Origin: Sycobia sp. Sy_11
Lineage: Eukaryota > Arthropoda > Insecta > Hymenoptera > Epichrysomallidae
DNA: 64,000 nucleotides
Direction of reading: 5' to 3'
Assembly (NCBI GenBank): GCA_018907035.1
Contig: JACCIC010000053.1
Span: 2,528,501 to 2,592,500, forward strand
The notes beneath the pieces were generated by a model. That model had not been told where the DNA came from. It did no database searches and worked only from the letters and a program-made list of their open reading frames with translations. The translations under genes were made by a program, and so were the position numbers. This document shows, in pieces, positions 13,939-25,882 of the stretch (position 1 is its first letter; the number at the start of each line of letters is the position of its first letter).

Positions 13939-14280
13939 TTTTTTTTGAAAATTATGCAAAAAACGTATAAGCTTTCGGTAAGAGAAATAAAAAAAAAATT
14001 CATTTTCCAAGACAGAATGAAATATACAGAAATTGTATGAATCTACGGTAATGAAATTTTGCGCGAATCAGTAAATGACAATTAAGTAAATAAAGTAACT
14101 TTTCAACAGCCGCTTAAGAGGGACTTTGATCTTCGTCGTTCACGCAAAATTCACGGAATATTTTATTACCGTAGATTCCTACAATTTCTGTATATTTCAA
14201 TCTGTCTTGGAAAATCATTTTTTTTTTTATATCTCTTACTGAAAGTTTATACTTTTTTTTTTGCATAATTTTCAAGAAAA
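13939..14280. mobile_element. Foldback/MITE-like element with ~130-bp inverted arms, flanked by TA
   Basis: The left arm (13939 to about 14070) and the right arm (about 14145 to 14280) are imperfect inverted copies. Shared blocks in order are TTGAAAATTATGCAAAAA, GTATAA.CTTTC.GTAAGAGA, TTTTCCAAGACAGA, GAAATATACAGAAATTGTA and GAATCTACGGTAAT. The spacer is about 75 bases, including AGCCGCTTAAGAGGGACTTT. TA dinucleotides flank both ends (13937-13938 and 14281-14282), and the left flank is a TA microsatellite, as expected for TA-targeting Tc1/mariner-type MITEs. There is no internal gene. Arms this long would form a hairpin if transcribed. Confidence 0.75.
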
Positions 14281-14283
14281 TAA

Positions 14284-15126
14284 TTTTGCACAATAATAAT
14301 GCCTACTCATAATGCCCGAGGCCAGCCTACCTGAATATAATATTAATGATTCAGATCAGGAAGAGAAAATTCTTGGGGTAAAAGGCGTCAAAAGATGTTG
14401 AAAAGCAAGATACGCCAAAACTAAAGTTTATATAAAGACCCGTAATAATTATATTTTTTCTAATCTTGATTTCTGGTACCATATACTCAAACGAAGAACG
14501 AAATTTCAAGTACTTTATTCTCAATTACAGTTCAGCCAATTTATACTCGTCAGCGGGTCTAGCTACCGGTTATTCTTTTTTAACTCGGCTACGTTTTTTT
14601 TTTTTTTTTTTTACAAGATAATTTATGAGGTTCCATTTGGAGTTTATGGAAGCGACCCCGCTCAATTTCGATCAAATTCACTGACGAGTTCGCATAAATT
14701 TTAAGAGTGCAAAATAAAATGAAGAAAAAAAATTATTTCTGTTTTATCATAGAAAATAGTATAGATTAAATACAAGAGAATGAAAAATACAAGCAAATAA
14801 ATATTTGCTTCTGTTTGATTAGAATAGTTATATAATTACAACAATTATTTTAACAGACTTTGTTTTTAATTAACATATTAAGTATTCATCTACATTAATA
14901 AATTGTGGATTTCCTGTAAATCAGCACTTCCTGAATGACCAATATAGTCTTGATTCAATATATGCATTTCAAACGGAATACATTATTGTATTTGAAACAT
15001 TCGGCGTCTAAATTCGATGAAAAATTACTGATTTTCTCAACGTCTCTATATCGCTGTATATAACAATTGTACGCTATAATTAATTACTGACAAATATATA
15101 ATTAAACGTGGTACGGCAGAATTGTT

Positions 15127-15192
<66 letters not shown>

Positions 15193-15413
15193 TGGGAAAG
15201 CTATTTTCGCTGTGGCATTAATCACCGCGACTTCCATACACATCAATTTCAACGGGGAATTTGCAAACAATTATACAAGAGACGGTGGAGGGCGGGTGAA
15301 AAAAAGGTGCTTCTATATACGGCGCATATACGCGCCATTAGCGAATGAACGTCTATATGTATGTATTTGAGCAATAAATAACTCGAAAGCAATCGGTACT
15401 GTCTCTCGGCTAT

Positions 15414-15467
<54 letters not shown>

Positions 15468-15480
15468 GAATTTCGGCATA
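14284..15480. other. Intergenic, AT-rich
   Basis: No gene recognised. Poly-T run at 14595-14612 and TA arrays at 15131-15189 and 15417-15462. Confidence 0.65.
15131..15189. repeat. (TA)n microsatellite
   Basis: Pure TA run of 59 bases; a second run of about 46 bases follows at 15417-15462. Confidence 0.95.
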
Positions 15481-17110
15481 ATTCAATTGGCCGGCCGCTC
15501 AGCCAGGAGATCCGCGCATAAATCCGCGAGCCCGCGCTTTCATTGGGCTCCCGCGCGCGAGTGAATAATAGACCTTGCGCCCGCGTATACCACCTATCTG
15601 TTAATGTGTATATAAATATCTATGTGTGTATATGTATGTATATGTGTATATGTGCATGGATCGGTTTTGTATTGATATATTAACCAACGAGCAATAATAT
15701 TACATAAAGTGTGCATTATTTAGTAGCGTATTTGATAAAACAGTTTCGTTGAATAATAGATCTGCCAGTGGATATAGGAGTTGAAAAAGTTCAGAAAAGA
15801 AACGGATCGATTTGACTGAGAATATATATATATATATGTGCAGACATTGGGATTGGGAACGGGGCTTTACAAATCCATGCGGCGATGCCGGGGCTATTCC
15901 AGGGCGAGGGGAGGATAGAGAGAGGAAACAAGAAGAAGAAGAAGAAGTATAAAAGGAAGCCCCGTGACGCACGGCGCCCGACTGCGAGGGGATGGGCCGA
16001 GGGCGGTCGGGGGCGAAGGGAAGGTGGCGTCGATAACAACAAACCATAAAGCGCTCATTTATACGGCGGGCGATCATCGAACTACATCCTCGAATGGCCC
16101 CATAAAACGTTCGGAGTCGAGACTTGCGGTGGGTAGTAAAGTTCGCGTGAGGCGATACAAAGTAGCGGTCGGCAAGGTAGGTAGGCTCCACTACTACGCG
16201 AGTCGAGTGTACGTTTATAGACATATATACAGATATATACCGACCGCTCCTCGAGGCCCCGGACCGCCATCTGCTGGCAGAGCGCCAAACCCGATTAGAA
16301 CGACCGCCGAACGATGTCCGGCGTATGGCTTTGAAGTCGATGTATATAGTATCCCCCCCACCCCAACATCCAAGGCATCATTAACGCGGCAATTCGCGAT
16401 ACTTGTTCGCTCGGCCAGTGTTACAGTAAATATAGTCCCTATGCGTACGAGGACAAAAAATCTCGACAATACCGAATATCGCCTCGGGCGCGGAGGGCAG
16501 GAGGAAAAAGTGAGGGAGGGACGGAGGGGGCGAGAGAGAGAGAGAGAGAGAAAGAGACTGGCACGGAAAAATAACAGGAGGGCGAAGGGTTCTTTATACG
16601 CTCGCGGATATGAGAGGCGCGCGATAATGAGGGCAAATATTTGTCGCGCTCGCGTTCTCGCGGGAAACGGAGCACGCTGCCGTGACAGCGCCGCCGCCGC
16701 CGCCGCCGCCGCCGAGACTCACCCCGCCGCGTGCGCCCGCCCATAAACACCGCGGCCACGCCCATCGGCCGCTCCGTAAGCGCCCGCCGCGGGACCGAGA
16801 GTGGTGGGGCAGAGCAGCCATAACTATAAAGCGGGAGCGAGCGCGCGCGAGGGAACCACGTAGTCGGCCGCTAGATGGCGAGGTCTGCGTCGAGTCGAGC
16901 GAGGCCATAATGCAGAAGGGCATCGCGGTGGGGCCGGATTGTGCAATACTCGAAGGAGGGGGTTGGGGAAGAGCGTAACCCCCCTCCCCCCTCCATCGCC
17001 AGCAGGACCGCAGATCTTGGACCCGCGAGGGATTTTTTATAGAGTGTGAGAGGGAGAGTTGGCTGATTTAGTAGGGAGGGGGTGGGTGCGTGGGCGCATC
17101 GCACCCGTGT
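15481..17110. promoter_or_regulatory. GC-rich candidate cis-regulatory island
   Basis: A non-coding-looking GC-rich island about 11.5-13 kb downstream of the Ubx coding end. It holds CCATAAA at 16044-16050, 16100-16106 and 16741-16747. AGATGGCG-type sites occur at 16266-16273 (minus) and 16873-16880 (plus), with a GA run at 16529-16556 and a (GCC)n run. CCATAAA suits Caudal or Abd-B-class proteins and AGATGGCG resembles the insect CTCF core. Long frames here lie on both strands with no recognisable domain. Function is inferred from motifs only. Confidence 0.35.
16690..16713. repeat. (GCC)n trinucleotide run
   Basis: About eight GCC units inside the GC-rich island at 15.5-17.1 kb. A similar run is at 63295-63324. 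Neither is in a recognisable coding frame. Confidence 0.9.
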
Positions 17111-17278
17111 ACAAACTACCTGTAAAAGGAGACACGACGTTATAATTGATACGTAGAGGACTAGAAATCAATTATTCAGCCCAGGACCCTGCGGTATTCG
17201 TCTTTCTCTATTTTTCACTAAGTGTATTAAAAGCGCGAATATATAGCCTGCCTGCACCCTATATTCTCTAACATACAC

Positions 17279-17280
<2 letters not shown>

Positions 17281-17322
<42 letters not shown>

Positions 17323-17670
17323 CGACTGTGAAATTGGCCTGTCAAACAATATACTAAGCGCATTATATCAAGTGCAGCCTCGACGTAAATATGCGATACG
17401 CCCGAACGCTCTATATAAATATAAATATACGTAATGACAATGCGTTTAAAAGTTTTTGTAACCCTCCGTAAGTGCGCCTGTGTTTATATACTTTATTAAG
17501 CCTACGCTGCGGTCGTTCGTATCGAATCCAATTCGATATTGACCGAAAAAATTGTTATGCTTATAGGATGGGCTGTTTTTCTGTGTAATGGTATGTATAA
17601 GAGAGCGGCGCTGTAATGAGAGTCGAACGGTCGCATAAAATTAGTCACGCCTTCGTATTTATATGGCCTG

Positions 17671-17725
<55 letters not shown>

Positions 17726-17855
17726 AATTTACAACAATATCGCACACTCGTTATTACTAATAAAATTTCCGGCTCTTATTGTTCTTATATTCTTATTGGG
17801 AATTACGGTTGGAAATGTAATTGAATTCCGTAAGAGTTAGAAGTGCGCTTAATAT

Positions 17856-17928
<73 letters not shown>

Positions 17929-17993
17929 ATATATAAATTTTGCTAATATAGGGTTAATTTTATATATAACTAGACTAATGAAGATTTAATGCA

Positions 17994-18045
<52 letters not shown>

Positions 18046-18354
18046 TTTTTTTCTATTAGATCTTCGGACTGTATTAATGTACGAGATTTTCGTTAATTGA
18101 AACGGTGACTTTTATTATACTGCGTATTTCATTTTAATGCCTGAGTGTAAGTAAAATATTTTTAATTATACACGTTACATTTATTTCTCTATATAATTTA
18201 GACCGATATTAGTTTCACGACTAATTGTCGTTCATTTTAAGAAGCATGAATGAGAAAAAGCACTGCTGCAGTCCAAAAAGAAATTTCGTATTTTTTTAAC
18301 CAGAATTAACCAATTTAATGCTCTCAAGTCTTCATCAATGGTTCCGGTGAACTT

Positions 18355-18404
<50 letters not shown>

Positions 18405-18420
18405 ATATATATATGTATAT
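17281..18420. repeat. Cluster of five long (TA)n arrays
   Basis: Arrays at 17281-17319, 17674-17722, 17860-17935 (with TATG steps), 18004-18043 and 18358-18420 lie within 1.15 kb, separated by AT-rich unique sequence. Each is self-complementary and they are complementary to one another. Confidence 0.95.
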
Positions 18421-18689
18421 TGACATCGATATAATCGGTATAAATCGTTATAAAGCTGCCGGACAAATGTCTCTTTATTCTTTCTCAGCTTTATGGCCGT
18501 TGCGTAAATGCGCGTTAAAACTAATCGTTTCATTCGGATGCATATATTTATAGGATTATGGGGTGCGTAACACTATAGTTCATGATATTTCAAGGCCGTG
18601 AGTTGGGCCATGAAAATTGACAATTAAAAAATTGAAGAAAAAAATGTACTGATACTTTGCACGTCGAATTGTGGAGAATAAAATTATAT

Positions 18690-19025
18690 CGACTATATAA
18701 TTGTTAGAATTAAAAATTGTACTCATGTCGACTGTTTTGAATTAAATTAAGAACTACTTTTATCGGTCTTGCAGTCTTTATACTATAATATATTAAACTA
18801 AAATAATAACAGCGAGACTGTCCTTGTTTATTATCATCCCCCGATGAATCTGAAATAGAACTTACCACTGAATAGATTTAGATTATAAAAATTAAAAATA
18901 GTAAACTATATTCTATGTAAGTGAAGCACAACCTGACTGCCCCCGGCCAGCTTAAATTTAACTTCTCCTTTGGCGCCCGACGTTTCGAACCGCTGCTAAA
19001 ATTCATCCTAACACCGAGAAAATTA
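18690..19025 (-). mobile_element. Diverged, truncated relative of the 51.2-kb inverted-arm element, copy 1
   Basis: Read on the plus strand, this stretch matches the reverse complement of the 51.2-kb element. It contains ATGTCGACTGTTTTGAATTA, then TTTATCGGTCTTGCAGTC, GAGACTGTCCTTGTTTAT, TCTGAAATAGAACTTA and CCTGACTGCCCCC, ending with GGCGCCCGACGTTTCGAACC at 18972-18991. The second arm is absent: similarity stops near 19025. The copy is more diverged than the two arms of the 51.2-kb copy are from each other. Confidence 0.7.
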
Positions 19026-19626
19026 TTTATTAATATAATTGTTGCAACGTTTGGCACTTAAATTAATGTCCTTTGCGCATTCGGCTTTGTTCTAAGGACT
19101 GTCGGTTTCGGGTAGAACGGCACTGCGAATACGGAAATTTCGTTATCGGCGTACGCGACTTCACGGCCTGGGAGATATCGTGTAAAATGTAATCGTTTCG
19201 TAAACTTTTATACACCAACAAAAGCTTTAATCAATTTTTCTTTCGCAACCATAAACAGCATATTGGCCTTTTTCATTTTACTGGCGTATATAATTGCTAT
19301 ATAGACGCGCTACGCAGACTTTTTATTTTTACATACACTTTGTGTTTTAAAATTTTTCGTTTTTTCTTTTTGTTTTTTTTTTTTTTTTGCTCCTGAATTA
19401 TATATTTCCCGTCCAGAATGAGAGAGGTCGATCCGTCGGTGCGCGTACGATGATAATAATTAAAATCTCGCGTGGCAATGCATAATGCGTATATTTATCG
19501 GCCTCTCCTACACACCGCGCGGATAATTATTTCATCCACGCGCGCACAGCGTACGTATTATACGTTCGTACTTGAATTCAATCAAGTCTTGCCGCGCGCG
19601 CCAGCGCTCGCAAGTGCAAGAACGCC

Positions 19627-19673
<47 letters not shown>

Positions 19674-20250
19674 TATACGTACACGTAGCGCGCGCGCATG
19701 TAATAAAGAAGCATCCGCAATCAAGGGGGCTTCGATAAGATCTTAATTTCTGCTGTCGTTATTATTATGCACGCGTCTTATCTGGACGTCGAATCGTTTT
19801 TTCTCCTTTTTCTCTCTCCTTTTATTCCTTTCCCTCTTTTTTTTTTTTTTTTTTTTTTTTTGCTCGACGTTTCGCGCGGCTGCGAGAAAACCGGGGCGAC
19901 TCGAGCCAAGCGGCCGCGACGATCGTGTTAAATTACGCGGATTAAAAAGCGTCGAGGGGCGGGGGTGGGGCAGGGATACACTCTGCATGCGTACGTATGT
20001 ATGTGGGACGTATTCTTTCTTTCTCTCTTTCTCTAATATATATACATCTATATAGTGATATGCGTCCAAGTTGAGAATTTTGAAATAGATTTCGTATTTA
20101 TTTCTTATATGAAAGTTTTGTAACGACCGTAGGAGAGTCGGCGAAGTGAAGTTTCTATAAAGTATTTCGATGAACCAAAAAAAAAAAATAAATAAATAAA
20201 AAAAAACAAACAACCTTACGTCCGAATTGGAGGAGCTATAGAACACAAAT
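19026..20250. other. Intergenic, mixed composition
   Basis: TA array at 19629-19667, poly-T runs at 19373-19388 and 19837-19861, and a short GC-rich segment at 19870-19990. No gene recognised. Confidence 0.65.
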
Positions 20251-22490
20251 ACCCGTGTAGAAGTTTTGTAGAGTTTTCTTCCTGGATCCAGTTAGTTTTT
20301 GCTAATTCGAATTGGGATCTAATAAGGAAACCGCAATAGATTCTAGTGTATGTGTCTCATACTTGTTAGAATTCTAGTAGTAATGTCTAACTAGATCCTT
20401 GCACGTAAAACTTAGCTAATATCTGGAGAATTATGTATGACTTCTATTCGAAACCCTTTTGATTAAACTTGAAATTTTATTCCGTTTCGACTCACGAAAC
20501 AACAAAATTTTACGTAAGATTAGTATGTGAAAAAGTATTTAATAGAAGGCAAAATTTAATTTAAATTTTAATTACGTACAAATTTCCAATAAATATATAA
20601 TTCTGTTCCATTGTAAGAAATGTATAGTTAAAATAAAAATTCTCTCAATAGAAGGATCCTGAAAGGGCATTAATGTAGAATTAAGGTAGAAAGTCGTATA
20701 TCTTTTTTGTGTAGACTTTACCTGTCTGGACAACGCCAAGTTCTTCTCTACGCAGGTAAAAGTTAGCCAGATTTAATTAGATTCAATAGTGTAACGCGTG
20801 GAATATTATGGAAATGTAATAATTACAGGGGAAAAGTACTCGGATCTAACGAACTGTTATATACCTATGTCGGGACATCGGGCTGTATCGCCAAATCTAA
20901 TCTATAATTTGTACCGGGGGCCAATAATGTCGAGGATACTTCCAGACGGATATATTTATCTACGTAATTTATCGGGCTACGCAATATATCTCGATAATAA
21001 AATCAGTCGCGCCGTCGCGCGCTAAAAAGCGCCTCAACCGAAAGTGTACAATCCAAGCCCTACTAATGCACCGGCGCGTACATCGATGATTTTTCTCCGC
21101 GCTGCGCGCGTGCGGTGGTGGCGCCCGACGGCAGCGCGGGCCCATAACAAAATACGCACGGGCGCGCTCTCCGCCTCGACTCGACGGAGTACACGAGCCG
21201 TCGGCCCGCGAAGAGACTCGCCGCCCGATGCACCGTGTGTGCTTATCCACTTATGGCTCTTACGGATATATAATTGTCGGCTGTTAGAAGCGATTCCGGC
21301 CAATTTCACCTACCGCGGAATATGCGCGCTTGCAATTCAGCAGTCCGCGCGATTTTCTCGATTCTTCCGTACGCATGTATTATTCGATTTGGTGGCGCGC
21401 ATGTCGTAAGCATTTTACTTCTTAGGCGTCTTAAGAGTATTTATGAAATATTCGAAGGAAAAAATTTGATTTGATCGTCCATCGATAAATCCAACTTAGT
21501 GCGATAGATGATTCAAAAAATATACGCCAAAGGTACGAAGAAGAGTGTATAAATCGTTTTTCAATAAAAAAAAAAAAAATGTTTGTAATACTATCATGGA
21601 GCATTAGGCAATCATATATATAATTTGCATACTAGTAGAATCTCGTAATATATACTTATTACGAAGAACTCAGAGATGTATTTAAAAAATACTCTTAACT
21701 GTAAAAGTAGAAAACACGAATGCTCTAATAAATAAAAGAAAGATTTTCAATTTGAAGGGAAAGCCACTGTAGAAAATAATTTGAAGAATCTCGTTAATTC
21801 GTTAAAGTTTAAGTTCAATTTGGTCGTGCACAATATATACTTTCTAGTGGGCTCGATTATATGCAATTGTAAAAAATTGATTAAAAGCTGAGCCCAATGC
21901 TGATGTATGTTATGTTTTTGATTAATTTCATTGTTAAGCGACTTTATTTGTATATTTTTCACAACTTCAACAATTATAAAAAATGCCATTATCGTTTCAG
22001 TTTTATTTTATGATTTATATCCGTTTCAATATAAATCAATTTATAACTTATAAGTTTTGAAAAATTAAAAAAATTTTTTCAAAACAATAATGTTATTTGA
22101 TTTTTTCCTAGGATATTCTACTAGGCTGAAATAAGAAGCAGTCCATTGTTCTAACTCTAGAGATATTCATTGCCGATTTCTTGCATTCTATTTTTTTGTT
22201 AAATTTCTTGTATACATTATAAAGAATTCTGCAGATATGATATTTGTATTTTTAACGGTGTAGAATTAATTACAATTTTTGAAAAATAAATCTCACGAAT
22301 TATAACAGCGATGAATTTTTGCTCTACACAATCATGATCATCGTAAAATTTTGATTCAACGAGTACAATGTACGAGCGTGCATGAGAAGTCATTCCCGTG
22401 AAATATACACGAAGCGCTTAAAAACTTTGCCAGTGTGTCAGCGTTATAACGACTTCGGCCCCGAACTACATTTATTTAATTAAAACTTCA
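20251..22490. other. Intergenic; AT-rich DNA around a GC-rich island
   Basis: A GC-rich island at about 21000-21400 separates AT-rich stretches. A 75-codon frame at 20798-21025 runs into the island but matches no family I recognise. A small stem (ACTTTACCTG with CAGGTAAAAGT) lies at 20714-20766. Confidence 0.6.
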
Positions 22491-22840
22491 GTTCTGGCAT
22501 CGGAAGTCCTCCTCCGCGGGATTCTCGAACTTTTCTCCCTGTTTTTTTTTTTTTTTTTTTTTTTTCTCGTTTTTCGCCGAGGCCCGTGATTTATTCGCGG
22601 GAGCTGAGATGTATAATATGGGCAGAAACGGGAAGAGAAGCGCGAGAACAAAGTTGAGGAGATGAAAGGATAGGGGGTGGGGTGAGAGAGAGAGAGAGAG
22701 AGAGGGAGAGATCGAGAAGAAGACACACGGAGTATAGGATGCAAAGTGAGTCAGAAGCGACGGAAATAACGTACCGGACATCGGCTTTTTTTCCCCTCTT
22801 TTTCATCCGCGGAGCTATATTGCATCAGTCACGCTCTTTC

Positions 22841-22886
<46 letters not shown>

Positions 22887-23003
22887 GCCCTCTTAAGAAC
22901 GCATAGAATCCAGAGCCATGGCGAGCGAGTCTGTAGAATAAGGTCATTATCTATTCTTCGCCACAGAATTGCGTAAAATAGTATATATATAAATAATATA
23001 ATG

Positions 23004-23035
<32 letters not shown>

Positions 23036-23562
23036 TGTATATATATATATATATATATATAAATTTATATATTTAAAATATGCACGCATGCCACCAAAAT
23101 CCGATCGAGCCTCATCGCCTAGGCAAAAACGAGAATTCGCTCAACATCCCTGTGCGTACGGTGAATTCATTTAATCCTCTGGCTGTGTATGTGTGTGCGC
23201 GAGGGGCGGGGGGTGGAGGGCGTGCACGTGCATGTTGTACCTATATATAATATGGAACGAAGCGAAAACGCAGTCGCGGGAAATTTTTAACTACTCGAGT
23301 CGCGGCAGTTGAAAAAACACAGCGAGGACGCTTCCGCCGAGCGGCGCGTTTTATATATTACAGTGCACGATAATAAAGTGTATATATATATATCTTCCAG
23401 TCGTCGATGGATATACTATATAAGCTTGGATACGCTGCCTCCGCCGTTCATATTTATATCATGTGTATATATCGCTCGACTTCTTTACGAGGCTTATGTA
23501 CGTCGACACTGCGGGAAGAGAGCGAGAGAGGGAGAGAGAGTTGCCGGCGTCTCGTTATTTTT

Positions 23563-23600
<38 letters not shown>

Positions 23601-23784
23601 TGTGGGAGGGAGAGAGCGACCATCTGGGAACGCGGCTTTTGCGATGTCGAGTCACTTCCGACGAGAGTACGCGCCCGCGGGCCCCAAGGACCTTCGGACT
23701 CGTTGCCCCGCGCACGCTGAGATATACGGCCGGAATTATCGTCACTCATTTTACAACCTAATTAAGCGCCCTCTCTCTCTCACA

Positions 23785-23815
<31 letters not shown>

Positions 23816-24027
23816 GGATATCGTACCGAACGGTGGGCGATGCGCGCTCGCGCGTGCGGCCGCGGCCGGCTGTAATTTGTTCGTCTCCCCGGCGAAGGAG
23901 CCGTTGCAAAGAGTGCATTATAAACGCGAGAGACGAGAGCCGCCGCGCCGATTTTTCAGTCCCGGGCCAATTGCGCGCGCGTATACGAATTGCGAGGGCG
24001 AGAGAGCGAGAGAGAGACAAGGAGAGA

Positions 24028-24068
<41 letters not shown>

Positions 24069-25300
24069 CGAGGTGCCGACATGTTTATTGGGGCATTAAA
24101 CGCGCTCCTATGCTCCGCCGCGCGCGCAGAGCATAAAAGAAAAACGATTCATATATATGTATATTATATATGCGAATATATACATATATCCCTTATGTTC
24201 TTCGTCATTTTTGCTTTCCCCCCCCCCCTTTTTTTGCCTTTTTTCCCCCTTTTTTTCGACCCTCCTCTTCACTCCCCCGCCCCCGTTTAATTGGCAAGGA
24301 TCGCGGCGAGGCCCCCTTTTCGTATGATATATAAATTATCACGACCGCGCGCGGCTTAAGGTAAACTCGATTTTTACACGGCTCCGAGGCGCGTTATGCG
24401 TATAGATACGCGTGGCTTTTACATACACGCAGGCCGCGAATGAGGGATGGGCCCGTTTCTCGAATGCGCGCCACGCAGCGACGGCGCGTGCATATATTTG
24501 TATTCGTATGTGTAATGCCGATGCGACTTTAAGGACGGCTTAATCGAAAAATTCACGCTGCGGCGATGTATCGCAATATATATATATATATATGCTTTTG
24601 CTTGCGAGATCGTTAATACGCACATGTACCAATGTATATATGCACATATGCAATATGCATATATGCTCGATGAGAGGAGTCGGGTTTGTTTTTTTTTTTT
24701 TTTTGCTTTTTTGCTTTTGTTTTTATTCATTCGCGCGAATTAAATTAAGTTGGAGGCGAGGTTATATACGTTCCGTTGATCATTTCACCTCGCGCGTATT
24801 GAGGGGTGAGTGCAAATTTCGTCGATGGAAGAGGAAGCGAGGAATTTTTTTGTATTCAATAGCCATACACCGCTTCGACACGCGTGATCTACGGATAATT
24901 TGTTTAAAGATGTATATTCTTAGACCGATGCTGGAATTAGGTGAGAACTGATAACAATTTTTGCGTTTGAAAGTCTGGAACTCCAACTTCTAGAATTGTG
25001 ATTAGAACAAATTTGATTTTGAGTAAGCCAAAAGAAAAACCGAACAAATTCTCGCACTGATAATCTCGTCAACTAAGATAAATTTTTAAATATTATTATT
25101 TTAATTATTAGCCTTTTAAGTATTTTGCACATTGCAGAACATAGACGAGGAGCTAACTTAATTACACCTATGTAGTTCTTCATAATTAGCTTAGAATTTT
25201 GGAACGATACACAGATGCGTGTACATAAAAAAAAAAACTCATTTTAAATTTCCTCAGTGAATCCCATAAAGCCAAACGTAAGAAAATCTATTCCTCAAAA
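22491..25300. other. Intergenic, microsatellite-rich then AT-rich
   Basis: Poly-T at 22542-22565, GA at 22684-22704, TA at 22841-22882 and 22981-23062, and the GA/CT/GA series at 23564-24063. After about 24800 the sequence is AT-rich. Long frames at 23407-24099 are GA-repeat artefacts. Confidence 0.65.
24000..24063. repeat. (GA)n microsatellite
   Basis: GA run with a few interruptions. A CT run lies upstream at 23771-23809 and another GA run at 23564-23596, so inverted pairs are possible here too. Confidence 0.95.
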
Positions 25301-25840
25301 AAGCCGGAATCCCGCCATAGATACTTTCTTTTTTCCCCGACCGGGGAAATACCTGTGTAACACAGACTCACCACCGTCAAATTCTACTCGCGGTAGGGCT
25401 CCTTTGACTTTTTCAAGATAATTGGGGTATATAACTGTAAAACCTAAATACGAGCAGTACACATTAGACCCGGGGCGCAAAGCGCGTCCCCGAGATGAAT
25501 TGGGGGGGAAAAAAATGCATCGCCCTCCCCGCATTTCACCTGGACCGCGGGTACGCCGTAAACTTTCTACTTTCTCCCTGGGACGAGCGGGCGCGCCTAA
25601 CCAGACCCCCGTTCGAGACTCGGCGGAGGCGCCCGGCAGAAAAGAAGAGCCAGGGGAAAAAATATATGAAGAAAATAGGTGAAATCTCTCTCTCTCTCTC
25701 TCATTGTAGTTCCGTTCCTCGTACCTTTTTACATACATACAATATCTATGTACGCTCGTAGCGCCGCTCGACTCTCATTTTTCGGGAGCGGCTTGAATTT
25801 GCAGGGAGCGCACGCTCCACTAGCGGACTCTCCCATCTAG

Positions 25841-25882
<42 letters not shown>

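Noticed and set aside
13110..14003. 297-codon minus-strand open frame
   Set aside because: It runs through two GA/CT arrays, a GC-rich segment and part of the foldback element. No domain, and composition changes with each repeat.
20714..20766. Short stem (ACTTTACCTG / CAGGTAAAAGT) considered as a microRNA precursor
   Set aside because: The stem is only about 10 bp with a large loop, too short for a microRNA hairpin.
22005..22020. TGATTTAT Exd-Hox composite motifs (also near 7850, 22588, 48069, 54921, 57645)
   Set aside because: The number seen is close to chance expectation for an AT-rich 8-mer in 64 kb.
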